Origin: Actinopolyspora lacussalsi
Lineage (GTDB): Bacteria; Actinomycetota; Actinomycetes; Mycobacteriales; Pseudonocardiaceae
Direction: 5' to 3'
DNA length: 64,000 bases
Assembly: GCA_030803735.1 (NCBI GenBank)
Contig: JAURUC010000001.1
Coordinates: 1,497,501 to 1,561,500, forward strand
How positions within the stretch are numbered: the stretch's first letter is position 1; every line of letters begins with the position of its first letter. The notes below the pieces were generated by a model that was not told the origin of the DNA, did no database searches, and saw nothing but the letters and a program-made list of their open reading frames with translations. The translations under genes were made by a program, and so were the position numbers. Positions 1-9,760 of this stretch are shown one piece after another.

Positions 1-3000
1 ACGAACGCAACGCCGCGCTCGACGAGATCGAGTCCTTCACCAGCACCGATGCTCGTGCCGCCCGGTTCGAACGAGCCGCGCTGCACCGCGACACCACTTG
101 GTTGCAGAGCCACAACTCCGGTGGAATGGTGGGCAACCGGGAGCTGACCGCCAGGGCGGACCTGTCCACCATGCTGGACACCCCGCGGGTGGTCGGCAGG
201 GACGACGCGCACCGCTTCGGCGGTACCGACGAGCGCGCGGAACAAGGTCTGGACTCCAAGAGCAAGCGGAACCGCGGTTACCGGCTCGGGCTCGACATCA
301 CGCACTACTTCTCGAGCGGGAACCCGGCGGCGTTGATCGGCCCGTCCTTCGAGGCAGGCGGGAAGTACACCACCGAGAACGCGGAGACCTCGAAGGCCGA
401 CACCGCGAAGAGCGGTTCTTCGCACCACCACTCGGACCGGGGCTACCTGGTGCGCTACGACGCGGTGCACGAGGTGCGGACCTCGACGCGGCGATCCTGG
501 CAGGACCCCTTCCGACTGCTGCACCGGGGCGATCCGGACGAGCAGAGCAAGTGGGTACGGGTACCCGACGCCGTCGAGGTGTGGGTCCCCGCCTCGGAAC
601 TGCACCAGGTCGGCAGGCTGAACGACTCCGACATAGCACGGCTGCCCGATGAGGACGCCGAGCACTACCGGAGCAACATCGAGCGGCCGGGCACCGACAC
701 CGAGAATCAACATGGCACTGACTCCGGGCCCACGCCACAGGCGCGGCGGGACAACGACGTCTCCGCACGAGCGACGGACGAGGAGCGTTCCACGGTGCGT
801 CCCCCGGCGAACGTGGGGCGGGGCAGCGGACGGATCGAGCTCTACCGGATGGGCGCCGCGCGGGAGCTGCTGGAACAGGTGCGGCAGCGGTTGGACGGGT
901 GGTCCCGCGAGCACGGGCGACCCGGTGCCCGCGCTCGGATGCTCGACCTCGCCTACGAGGCGCTGGGCAAACCTCGGGTGGAGCGACAACCGAGCGTGGC
1001 GAAGTTCGACGCGATCAACGAACGAGTCGTCGACGATGTGCTGAGTCAGCTGGGCAGCAGGCACGGTTTCAACAACGCCGTCGAGGAGATGCTCAACGGG
1101 GGACGGCATGTGCACCTAACCGGGGACACTCCCTTCGGCAAGGTCGAGCAGCTGGTGGTGCTGCACGCACGCCCCGGTGCGGGGCGGTACCAGGAGACGC
1201 TGTCCGAACACACCATGACCGACTCGCACGGCGACAGCGGCGCCACCGGACGAAGCGACCAGCATGGGTGGGACTTCAACACCATGCTCGGGGTCTCTCC
1301 CTTCTACGGGACCAGCGGAAACCCCGGCAGCGTGCACATGCACGGCTTCACCGGTGCCTACGGCAACAAACGCGGCTTCGAGAACACCGCGAGCACCGAG
1401 CACTCCACCACCGCCACCGGCAAAGAGGACGGGGTACGATTCCTGCACGACCTGACCATCGACATGGAGGTCTATCCCTATGCCCGGCCGGGCAGCTACA
1501 GCAACCGGTTCGGCGAGTGGTTCGACCGGCTCGCCCCGCGCCGCTTCGGGGAGCCGTGGCGCAGCAGCTTCGAGCTGCACGGGGCGGCGCGTTCCACCGT
1601 CCCCGCCTCCGAGGTGCTGCCCGTCGACGGTCCGGCACCGGAGCCCATCGCCCGGGCCGACGGCTCGTTCCGGCAGAGCCGGGGTAACCGGGCGGATCAG
1701 CCCGCCTGGTCGGCGGAGGCGAAGGTGCGGGTACGGCCGTTCGCCGCACCGGCGTTGCACGAGGAGCTCGGCAAGCTCGCGCACGGTGACCCCGACCTGG
1801 AACCACCCAGGCCGGGCCTGCGTCCGGGCAACGCCTCCCGACTGCACACCGCCACCGATGTCGGCCACCTGCGCTCGAACCTGCGGAACGCGCTGTCGGC
1901 CGGTGGCCACACCGTCGACCTCTCGGGAGGACGCCTGGAGTCGGTGCGGATCAACGCCGATCTGAGCCGTCGCGAACTGCTCGGCGAGATCGAGCAGGGC
2001 TCGCTGACCCACACCGACACCGAGCGGCGGGAGACGAAGTCGACCTCGCAACGCGGCGGTCAGGCGGGAGCGATGAGTTCGATGGACTTCCGCCAACAGG
2101 GACTGGAGGGAGCACCACTGCGACCGCATCAGGGACTGGTCAGCATCAACCGGACCCTGGGCGACTGGAACAACAGCCAGGAGGCGGAGAACTCCACCAG
2201 CGAGGAATCCACGGACAGGAGCGAGGAAACCCGCTACCTGGTGCGGGTGACACCGGAGTGGGAGCTGACTCCGTCCTACCGTGGCGAGAACCCTGCGGAG
2301 TGGGAAAATCCGCTGCGCACCGGGCCTGACGAGCCGATTCTGCTCGAAGTGGACCGGGACGGACTGATCCGGTTGGGGCTGCACGAAACGGAACCGCCCT
2401 CCGAAACGGCCGAGGATCGGGTCCGGGAGTCGCCCGGCGAGCAGACTCCGGAGTCGACTTCGGATCGGATCGAGCGGCCGGGTTCCGGAGGAGGGGAGCA
2501 CGACGAACGGGCCGACTCCGATCACAGCCCTGTCGATTCGGAAGAGCCCCACACATCCGCGCCCCAGGAGGACACCACCGAGGAGGTGCGATCCGGACTC
2601 CACAATGGGCAGACATCGATCCCGCTCCCGACGGGTAGCGACTCCGCGGGGGCGATACCTCCCCGCCCGGCCCCGCTCACCCCCGATGAACCGGTCAACC
2701 CTTACGCCCAACCACCGCAGCAGTACACCGAGGTGCGTGACGGCTTCGCGCCCGTCTCCCGGAGCCACGACGGTTCCTGGGAGGTGCGTGGTGACTCCGA
2801 GACCGGCTTCCTGGCCTGGCACGGCGGATCGGGGCTGATGGCCTTCTACGAGGAGGCGGGTCCTTCGGACGGGAGCTTCGTCAGCAGCACCACCGGCAGA
2901 CTGCTGCGTGAGACACCGGTGTTCGAGTGGTACCGGGGAGAGCTGACGGACGAGCCGATCGGCCACAGCCAGTTTCGGACCGAGAGCCTGCCCGAAGTGG

Positions 3001-3584
3001 CCTCGGCCTCCCCGGCGCCACCACAGGGCGCGGGCTCGGTCGCCCCGGACGGTGCCGACACCGGGTTCACGCTGCCGAACGCGCTGTGGCGCCAGGACGA
3101 CGGGGAGCTGTACCACTTCAGCAACAAACCGCCCGAGCGGATCCTCGCCGAGGGCGGGCTGCTGCCGAAGGGCAACGGCACCGGACGACACCTGCTGGAC
3201 TACGTCGTCAACGGCCACCGGGACACCAACTTCATGAGCGCCACCAGGGATCCGGAGATGATGTCCCGACTGCGCTGGAAGAATCCGGACCACGTGTTCG
3301 GCTCGACCTACCGCTACCTCTACATCTTCCGCGCTCCGGGAGGCATCGACGTCAACGCCACCCTGGACATAGCCTCTCCCTTCCCGGACCAGAAGGAGAT
3401 CGTCTTCCCGGGCGGGGTGCGTGCCGAGCACGTGGTGGGCTACCGCGACGTGTTCGAGGACGCCCCCTCGGGTGAGATCCGGCCGTTGCAGGGGAACGAC
3501 GCGGGAGAGGCACCACCCCCGCAGAGCGCGTTGGCGAGCTTCCTCGCCCCGTCACCTCCCTCGGGCGGACCGGACGGCGGTTGA
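1..3584 (+). CDS. Giant polymorphic toxin, 3' part, with pierisin/scabin-like ADP-ribosyltransferase C-terminus
   Basis: The reading frame is already open at the first base, so the true start lies upstream and this is the C-terminal part (about 1190 residues) of a larger protein. Most of it is long, charged, Ser/Thr-rich sequence in which a module recurs about three times; each copy ends in a cluster of S/T/E/H residues followed by a 'R-Y-L-V-R' or similar strand. The last ~130 residues (about 3080-3460) look like a guanine- or DNA-targeting ART of the pierisin/ScARP/scabin group: L-W-R at 3084, 'NFMSATRD' at 3229 in the place of the STS motif, 'GGIDVNATL', and the catalytic Q-K-E (Gln codon 3390, Glu codon 3396). 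Such large actinobacterial proteins are usually exported contact-dependent toxins. No immunity gene follows; the next gene is on the other strand. Target and export route are inferred. Confidence 0.8.
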   Translation, partial: ERNAALDEIESFTSTDARAARFERAALHRDTTWLQSHNSGGMVGNRELTARADLSTMLDTPRVVGRDDAHRFGGTDERAEQGLDSKSKRNRGYRLGLDITHYFSSGNPAALIGPSFEAGGKYTTENAETSKADTAKSGSSHHHSDRGYLVRYDAVHEVRTSTRRSWQDPFRLLHRGDPDEQSKWVRVPDAVEVWVPASELHQVGRLNDSDIARLPDEDAEHYRSNIERPGTDTENQHGTDSGPTPQARRDNDVSARATDEERSTVRPPANVGRGSGRIELYRMGAARELLEQVRQRLDGWSREHGRPGARARMLDLAYEALGKPRVERQPSVAKFDAINERVVDDVLSQLGSRHGFNNAVEEMLNGGRHVHLTGDTPFGKVEQLVVLHARPGAGRYQETLSEHTMTDSHGDSGATGRSDQHGWDFNTMLGVSPFYGTSGNPGSVHMHGFTGAYGNKRGFENTASTEHSTTATGKEDGVRFLHDLTIDMEVYPYARPGSYSNRFGEWFDRLAPRRFGEPWRSSFELHGAARSTVPASEVLPVDGPAPEPIARADGSFRQSRGNRADQPAWSAEAKVRVRPFAAPALHEELGKLAHGDPDLEPPRPGLRPGNASRLHTATDVGHLRSNLRNALSAGGHTVDLSGGRLESVRINADLSRRELLGEIEQGSLTHTDTERRETKSTSQRGGQAGAMSSMDFRQQGLEGAPLRPHQGLVSINRTLGDWNNSQEAENSTSEESTDRSEETRYLVRVTPEWELTPSYRGENPAEWENPLRTGPDEPILLEVDRDGLIRLGLHETEPPSETAEDRVRESPGEQTPESTSDRIERPGSGGGEHDERADSDHSPVDSEEPHTSAPQEDTTEEVRSGLHNGQTSIPLPTGSDSAGAIPPRPAPLTPDEPVNPYAQPPQQYTEVRDGFAPVSRSHDGSWEVRGDSETGFLAWHGGSGLMAFYEEAGPSDGSFVSSTTGRLLRETPVFEWYRGELTDEPIGHSQFRTESLPEVASASPAPPQGAGSVAPDGADTGFTLPNALWRQDDGELYHFSNKPPERILAEGGLLPKGNGTGRHLLDYVVNGHRDTNFMSATRDPEMMSRLRWKNPDHVFGSTYRYLYIFRAPGGIDVNATLDIASPFPDQKEIVFPGGVRAEHVVGYRDVFEDAPSGEIRPLQGNDAGEAPPPQSALASFLAPSPPSGGPDGG

Positions 3585-3705
3585 TCTTCCGGAAACCACG
3601 CTGCTCCGCCGTCGTTGGGAACGAGCGGGATTCCGACTCCGGTCGGGACCGTCCACCCACCGGCGGGCTCGGCACCGGGAACGCGGCCGGCGAACACACG
3701 GCTTC

Positions 3706-6546
3706 TCAAGGCGTGTACTCACCGGTGAGCATGGCCGCGGCCAACTCCACCCGAGAGCGGTAACCGGTCCGGGCGAACATCCGGGTGAGCCTGCCCTCCA
3801 CGCTCTTCTCGCTGGTGCCGAGCACCGTCGCCAGTTGTCGGTTTCCCAAACCCTCGGTGACCAGCACCGCGAGCAATCGCTCGTTCTCGGTCGTGGCCAC
3901 TCCGCGCCCCGGCACCGAGATGTCGTGCTCCCGCATGATCCCGCGCGTCCTGGCCCGCCACAGCAGCGCGTCGAGTTCGCCGAAGAGCTCGTAAGCCTCC
4001 GGCAGTAACCGCGCCGTGTCCACACCGGACCGAGCGGCCCGGAGGAACGTCCAGGCCATTTCGTCCGGCATCGCGCGCTCGCGGGCAAGCCGCACCGCGG
4101 TCCGCCCCGAGTCCCGGTCGCCGTGCACCAGGGCGCGGGAAAGCAGCCAGGCGATCTCGGATCGACCGGTGCCCAGCGCCTCGGCCACCGAACCGCCCCG
4201 ACGCACGCACTCCTCGGCAGCGCCGGTATCGCCACGCCGATGCTCGCGGACGGCGAGATCCGCCCACATCCAGTCGGTCCCCAGCACGAAGCCTTGCTCG
4301 TCGGCCGAGCGCAGGCCGGAACGCAGCAGCTCGTCGGCCTCGGACTCCTCCCCGAGCGCGTACAGCGCCCACGACTCGGCGTGGTCGAGCACGTGACCGA
4401 GGTGCCTGCCGCGAACCATCCCGATCAGCTGCCGGGCCCGGCTCAGCCAACCACGCCCGGTCAGCACACCGGCAGCACCGTGGGCCATCCTCACCGGCGC
4501 CAACGGACGTGCCGAGTAGACACCGTCCGCGATGCTGCGGCGTGCGACGTCCAGTCCCTTCGAGTGCTCGCCCCGCAGCAGCAGAACCAGCGACTGGTCC
4601 GGAGTCTGCAGTTGTTCGAGTGCGAGCTCCCGGTCGTCGAGCACCCGCATCGCCTCGTCCAGCTCGCCGAGCTGGAGCAGCATGTCCACCTCGTAGCGCG
4701 CCTGCTCGAAGCGGTGCTGCGGGTACTCCGAAGCGGACCAGATGCCCGGATCCGCCAGGGAACGGCGCAGTGTACTCGGATCGCCCAGCAGCACTCCGGC
4801 ACCACCCCGGAACATGTGGCCGAAGTCGGCGGTGATCGGATTCGCCGACGACCACAACCGCTGGTTCTCGGCCAGCAGCCGGTCACCCTCGGCCCAGCGT
4901 CCCTGCACGATCAGGGAGAAGGCACGGGTGACCAGCTCGTTGGCCGGGCCGCCGGGCACCGGTGGCGGCTCGCCCTCTCCCAGCCGGTACAACTCCGACC
5001 AGCGCTCGCAGGCGGCGAGACCGGTCACGTACACGATCGCGACTTCCTGCAGCATCTCGACCGGCAACCGGTCGGCGTGCTCGAGCAGCGTGGCCCGAGC
5101 ACCGTCGGCGGCCTCGGTCATCCGGCCGTGGATCGCGCAGGCGGCGCTGTAGGTGAGCACCGCCACGGCGCGCTGTTCCGGATCGCTCGCCCGGTCGAGC
5201 ACCGCACGCAGCCAGCGGACGGCGTGCAGCCCGTCGGTGAACATCACCTCCACGCTGCGCGTCAGCAACAGCTCGGCGGAACGCCGCGAATCGACCAGTT
5301 TGCCCGCGTCGGCCAGTCGGTCCGGCAGGTAGTTCTCGTCGGCCGGTTCGGCGGTGCCGTCCTGGACGGCGGTCGCGGCCAGCGCGCAGAGTCTGCGGCG
5401 CTCGTAGGGACCCAGTGAGGACTCGAGCGCGTCCCGAACCGCCGGGATCCGGAACCGCCACCGCTGCCGGGCTCCGCGAGATCCGACCAGCACCCGGTCG
5501 GTCACCAGCGAATCCAGCGCGGCACGCACGGTTTCCGGATCGAGGTCGAGTGCCTCGGCGGCCAGCCCGACCGCGTTTTCGTCCAGCGGGGCCAACACCG
5601 CCATCGCGCGGGCCACCGACCAGCGCACCGAACCGGTTTCGTGAATCGGGGCGAGCAACGGGTGCGATTCGGACAGCGACGGCCACTCCACGGCAGGCCG
5701 CGTGTAGGCGTGCTGGTCAACGACCCGCAACACCCCTGCCTGCCGGTGCACCTCGATCATCGAACGCAGGGCGGCGGGGTTGCCCCGGCTCGCGGTGTGC
5801 AGCCGGTCGACGAGTTCGGCGTCGGGTACCGCCCGGACCGAATCGGCGAGGAAGGCCGCGCTCTGCGCCCGGGTCAGCGGGCGCAGCGGAACGAACCGGG
5901 CGAACCCGTCGGCCTCCAGCCGAGCCGGCTCGGCTGGAGGCCGCTGTCCGTCCTGGCCGGTGGAGTGCCCGATTCGCCACGTCGCCACGATCGAACACCC
6001 CTGCCCGGCGAACAGACGGGTGAGTCGGTCGAGCAGCGAAGCGGTGGCGGTGTCCGTCCACTGCGCGTCGTCGATCAGCACGGTCAGCGGCGCGTACCGG
6101 CGCACCGAGGAGAGCACGGTGTTCGCGAGCCGGTCGGATACATCTCCGGCCCGACCGGTGTCGGCACTGAGCCTGGCGACGAGACCGAGCACCGAGTCCC
6201 GTGTGGAAGTGGGCTCCCGCTCCCGACCTCCGCGCTCCTCCACAGCGGTGAGCAGACGGTAGAGCACCCCGTACGGGGTGGACCGTTCGTGCTCCCCGAC
6301 GCGTATGGACACCACCCGGGCCCCTGCCGCGGCGAGTTCGCCGGCAACGGCGTCGAGCACTGCCGAACGCCCGCTGCCCGCTTCCCCGGTGAGCAGCGTC
6401 AGCGGCGGAAAGCCGGACAGCGCGCCGGAGCACAGTCGTTCGACTAGCGCCCGCCTGCCGAACATCGACGTCACAGACCGCTCCCCCTGTTCCGGGGAGG
6501 GCGCCGGACGCGGCTCCCATCGCGAGGAGTCAACCACGTCGATCAC
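3706..6546 (-). CDS. LAL-family transcriptional regulator (AAA ATPase + LuxR HTH)
   Basis: This 946-residue protein has the architecture of large ATP-binding LuxR (LAL/MalT-like) regulators: an N-terminal P-loop domain, a long helical TPR-like middle and a C-terminal LuxR helix-turn-helix (about residues 880-940, core 'GNRQLATVLGTSEKSVEGRL'). The Walker A site is 'GEAGSGRS' (residues 54-61), with Arg where Lys is normal, so nucleotide hydrolysis may be altered. Walker B is 'LTVLIDDAQWTD'. The longest start is GTG at 6546; an ATG at 6465 ('MFGRRALVERL') fits the family N-terminus better and is a real alternative. It is divergent from a second LAL gene at 6811, and the two probably share a control region. 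The target genes are not evident. Confidence 0.85.
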   Translation of the reverse strand: MIDVVDSSRWEPRPAPSPEQGERSVTSMFGRRALVERLCSGALSGFPPLTLLTGEAGSGRSAVLDAVAGELAAAGARVVSIRVGEHERSTPYGVLYRLLTAVEERGGREREPTSTRDSVLGLVARLSADTGRAGDVSDRLANTVLSSVRRYAPLTVLIDDAQWTDTATASLLDRLTRLFAGQGCSIVATWRIGHSTGQDGQRPPAEPARLEADGFARFVPLRPLTRAQSAAFLADSVRAVPDAELVDRLHTASRGNPAALRSMIEVHRQAGVLRVVDQHAYTRPAVEWPSLSESHPLLAPIHETGSVRWSVARAMAVLAPLDENAVGLAAEALDLDPETVRAALDSLVTDRVLVGSRGARQRWRFRIPAVRDALESSLGPYERRRLCALAATAVQDGTAEPADENYLPDRLADAGKLVDSRRSAELLLTRSVEVMFTDGLHAVRWLRAVLDRASDPEQRAVAVLTYSAACAIHGRMTEAADGARATLLEHADRLPVEMLQEVAIVYVTGLAACERWSELYRLGEGEPPPVPGGPANELVTRAFSLIVQGRWAEGDRLLAENQRLWSSANPITADFGHMFRGGAGVLLGDPSTLRRSLADPGIWSASEYPQHRFEQARYEVDMLLQLGELDEAMRVLDDRELALEQLQTPDQSLVLLLRGEHSKGLDVARRSIADGVYSARPLAPVRMAHGAAGVLTGRGWLSRARQLIGMVRGRHLGHVLDHAESWALYALGEESEADELLRSGLRSADEQGFVLGTDWMWADLAVREHRRGDTGAAEECVRRGGSVAEALGTGRSEIAWLLSRALVHGDRDSGRTAVRLARERAMPDEMAWTFLRAARSGVDTARLLPEAYELFGELDALLWRARTRGIMREHDISVPGRGVATTENERLLAVLVTEGLGNRQLATVLGTSEKSVEGRLTRMFARTGYRSRVELAAAMLTGEYTP

Positions 6547-6810
6547 CGATTTCCGCGCGACGACGGTTCTCGGCGGTCACGCCCTCCGAGTTCGCTCGCG
6601 CGATGTGGGACGGAACTTCGGACAGGAGGACGTGCCTCGATCTCATGGTGATCCATTGTGCTCCACGCGAGGGATCTCCCTCCATCTAGGGCATCATGAT
6701 TAGCAACACTGGTGTGACATTCACATCCTCGATAACAAAGAGGTGCGGGCGTAGCCCTTCCGACGAACGTGACCGCACATCGGCCCCACCTACACCAGGA
6801 AGAAAGGCGA
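6547..6810. promoter_or_regulatory. Divergent promoter region between two LAL regulators
   Basis: 264 bp separate the two divergent regulator genes. It is visibly more AT-rich than its surroundings (for example around 6690-6740). It contains a short inverted repeat, TGTGA-CAT-TCACA, at 6713-6725. This could be an operator for one of the regulators or a chance palindrome; nothing else was found to support it. Confidence 0.35.
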
Positions 6811-9651
6811 ATGGTTCGCGAGCACACCCCCATCCTCGGCCGAGACGAGCAGTGGGCCCGGCTCGACAGCACCGTTCACACCTCCGACGGAACCGGAGCG
6901 TTGCTCGTCGTACGTGGACCGAGCGGCTCGGGAAAGAGCGCACTGCTCGATGCCGCCTCGCGGAACTGGCTTCGACACGACGTGCGGGTGCTCTCGGTCT
7001 CGGCCGCCGTCCCGGCGCCGCGAATGTTCGACGCGCTACTGGAGGCCGTGCGCGAAAGAGTGGGCGACCAACGCGAACCCGAGCTGCTGGAGGCGGTCGC
7101 GGCGGCGGCACGGCTGCGTCCCACGAGCGAGGGCCCCACGGGAGAAGGTCCGACGCGTTCCACCCCGCTGCCCCTGGTGCACGAACTGACCCGCGCGCTG
7201 ACGCGGCTGGCACGCGGGAAACGCACCGTGCTGGTGATCGAGGACGTCGACCACGTGGATCGGGAGTCGGTCTCCGCACTGTCGTCGCTGGCCCAGGGTG
7301 TTCGGGCCGTGGGCGGCGTGGTGCTGGCCACGCTCGGCAACGCCTCCCGTGGAGCCCACGAACAACTGGTGGACCTGTCCGACTCCGTGCTGGATCTCCC
7401 GCCCTTGTCGGACGACGACATCACGGCGCTGCTGCCGCGGTGGGCCGGTGGGCAGGCGGCCGTGGACCCGACCACGACGGAGGCGTTGCGCACGACTTTG
7501 GGGCCGCTGTTCGGCAACCCGGCGACGATGCGCTCGCTCGTGCGAGCGCTCCGCCGCGAGGACCGTCTCACGGTGATCGACGAACACCTGTGCCTGCGCT
7601 CGTCTTGGGAGCCGATCGCGCTGCCCGGCGACCACGAGCTGCTGCGCCCGGTGCACGAGTGCGGCCCCGAGGGCGGCCGGATCGTGTGGTGCGTCGCGGT
7701 GCTCGGCGAGCTCGACGTGAACGATCTGCCGGTGCTCGCCGAAGTAGCCGACGTCGAGCTGCACGCCTGCGGACGCGTGCTGGACCGGCTGGTGCACGAC
7801 GAAGTGCTGCGCGAGGACAACGGTCGACTGCGACTGTCGGTACCCGCGCTGGGAACGGCGCTGGGCCGCGAAGGGGCGCGGTCGTCCCGGCCCGTGCACG
7901 GCGCGCTGGTTCGGCACATGCTCGACCGCCGCGAACGCGGGGGCGCGGTGGATGACTCGGCGCTGGCGCATCATCTCGTCGAGGCGGGCCCGGATTTCGG
8001 TGGTGAGCGCGGCCTGGAGATCCTGCTCCACGAGGCGGGCAGAACCGTGGAAACCGATCCGGAGCGGGCCGCCGAACGGTACCGCGCGGCGGTGCACCGG
8101 ATGCGGGCGTCGGACCGGCGGCTGCCGAGGTCATTGGAAACGATGACCCGACTGCAGCTGTCCCGAGGGAACTTCAGGGAGCTGGCCGACGATCTCGGGA
8201 CCGTGCTGCCCACGCTGCTGGAAACACCGCGCCGCGAGGTCGATTCGGCGGGAACCGGTCCGTACGGGCACGACGACGAGCGGATGTTGGCCGAGCTCGC
8301 GGTCTGCTGGTTCCTGGTGCAGCTGCACGAGGGGCACACGGTCGGGATCCACGATTCGACACGGTTGTTCGACCTGATGAGCACGCGGGACGAGAACGCC
8401 GAACAGGTGCGCCGGCTCTTCTCCGCGCTGTTTCGCGGGCGAACGCGCGAAGCGATGACCACACTCGACACTCTGGTAGCGACCTTCCCCGCCGCACGGG
8501 ACAAGGCACGGCCGGTGATCGCTTTCGACGAAGTACTGCTGCTGCTCCAAGCGATGGAGGGCGAGCACGAGCGGTTCCTACGAGCACTCTCGCGGTGGCA
8601 ACAGTGTCACCCGGCGGAGCGAGATGCCCCCGACATCGAGCGGCTGCGCGACGCGGGAAGCATGCTCGACCACGCCACGGCGCTGGAACTGGTCCTCGGG
8701 CACCGCCCCGGAAGTCGCGGTGGCGGTTCCGCCCACGCCTACCAGCGGGTGCTGCGTGCCTATTACGCCGGTGAGTGGGACGAGGCGCTGTCGGTGTCCC
8801 GTTCGCTGGAGGCCGACCGATCGCATCCCCGAGGCTCGCTGGCACTGCACCTGACGCGGGTGGTGGCGGCGGAGATCTGTGCGGCGCGAGGCCACTTCCG
8901 GCGGGCCGAGAACTGGTTGGCCCGGCTGCCGCGAAGGTTCGCCTGCGGCCACCTCCTCGCCTGGGTGCGCTGCGGTCTGCGACACCGCCGAGGTCACACC
9001 GCCGAGGCGGTCGCGGAGGGATGGCGGGAATACCTGCACCACCGCGACCGTGGCAGTACGGCAGGTCTGGAACGGCTGCTGGAGCGATTGATCGACTACA
9101 GTGTTCGACTCGGTGATCAGGAGGGCGCCGAGCGGATGCTCGAACAGCTGGAAGCCTTCGAGACCCGCCACCGCACCGCCTCGGCCAGGGAGGCGGCGCT
9201 GCTCGCGCGGGGGATGGTGGAGGCGGACCCGACACGCCTGCGCGAGGGAATCGAGTCGGCCAAGCGGCGTGGGGACAACCATCGGGTCGCCCGTGGCTGC
9301 GCCGCGATGGGCAGACTGCTCGAGGAACCGCGACCGTGGTTACACGAGGGCTACGACCTGGTTAAACAGTTCGGATCCTCGTACGGGCGCGGAGTGTTCA
9401 GCGAGCTGATGCGCAGCCGCGGTATCGCGTTGACGCGCTCACGCGGCCCGCGGGAACCGCTGTCGAGCACCGAGAACCGAATCATCGATCTGGTCAGTGA
9501 CGGCTACACCAACCGTCAGATCGCGATGGCGGTACAGGCCAGTGAGAAGACCGTGGAAAGCCACCTGACCAAACTGTTCACCCGAACCGGCTGCCGCTCC
9601 CGTGTGGAGTTGGCCACCGCACGGCTGGAGGGCCGACTCATGCCCGCCTGA
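6811..9651 (+). CDS. LAL-family transcriptional regulator (AAA ATPase + LuxR HTH)
   Basis: This is a paralogue-like partner of the divergent upstream regulator, 946 residues from the ATG at 6811. That start is preceded by AGGAAGAAAGG and is preferred over an in-frame GTG at 6769. The N-terminus begins 'ILGRDEQW', then an intact Walker A 'GPSGSGKS' and Walker B 'VLVIEDVDHVD'. A long helical repeat region follows, then a LuxR HTH at the C-terminus ('NRQIAMAVQASEKTVESHL'). The last ~60 residues closely resemble those of the divergent gene, so both may recognise similar DNA. It lies 109 bp upstream of the beta-helix/AAA+ gene on the same strand and may control it. The effector ligand is unknown. 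Confidence 0.88.
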   Translation: MVREHTPILGRDEQWARLDSTVHTSDGTGALLVVRGPSGSGKSALLDAASRNWLRHDVRVLSVSAAVPAPRMFDALLEAVRERVGDQREPELLEAVAAAARLRPTSEGPTGEGPTRSTPLPLVHELTRALTRLARGKRTVLVIEDVDHVDRESVSALSSLAQGVRAVGGVVLATLGNASRGAHEQLVDLSDSVLDLPPLSDDDITALLPRWAGGQAAVDPTTTEALRTTLGPLFGNPATMRSLVRALRREDRLTVIDEHLCLRSSWEPIALPGDHELLRPVHECGPEGGRIVWCVAVLGELDVNDLPVLAEVADVELHACGRVLDRLVHDEVLREDNGRLRLSVPALGTALGREGARSSRPVHGALVRHMLDRRERGGAVDDSALAHHLVEAGPDFGGERGLEILLHEAGRTVETDPERAAERYRAAVHRMRASDRRLPRSLETMTRLQLSRGNFRELADDLGTVLPTLLETPRREVDSAGTGPYGHDDERMLAELAVCWFLVQLHEGHTVGIHDSTRLFDLMSTRDENAEQVRRLFSALFRGRTREAMTTLDTLVATFPAARDKARPVIAFDEVLLLLQAMEGEHERFLRALSRWQQCHPAERDAPDIERLRDAGSMLDHATALELVLGHRPGSRGGGSAHAYQRVLRAYYAGEWDEALSVSRSLEADRSHPRGSLALHLTRVVAAEICAARGHFRRAENWLARLPRRFACGHLLAWVRCGLRHRRGHTAEAVAEGWREYLHHRDRGSTAGLERLLERLIDYSVRLGDQEGAERMLEQLEAFETRHRTASAREAALLARGMVEADPTRLREGIESAKRRGDNHRVARGCAAMGRLLEEPRPWLHEGYDLVKQFGSSYGRGVFSELMRSRGIALTRSRGPREPLSSTENRIIDLVSDGYTNRQIAMAVQASEKTVESHLTKLFTRTGCRSRVELATARLEGRLMPA

Positions 9652-9760
9652 TCGCGGTGGCACGAGAACGAGCCGCCCGGGACACGCGACACCTCGGCAC
9701 GAGAAGGACACACTCCACCAAACCGGTGCGAACACCGGGGCTCAGCCAGCAGGAGAGCTG

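Noticed and set aside
1116..3431. 771-codon open frame antisense to the toxin gene
   Set aside because: It has no ribosome site or family similarity and mirrors the GC3 bias of the sense gene; the ART motifs prove the plus strand.
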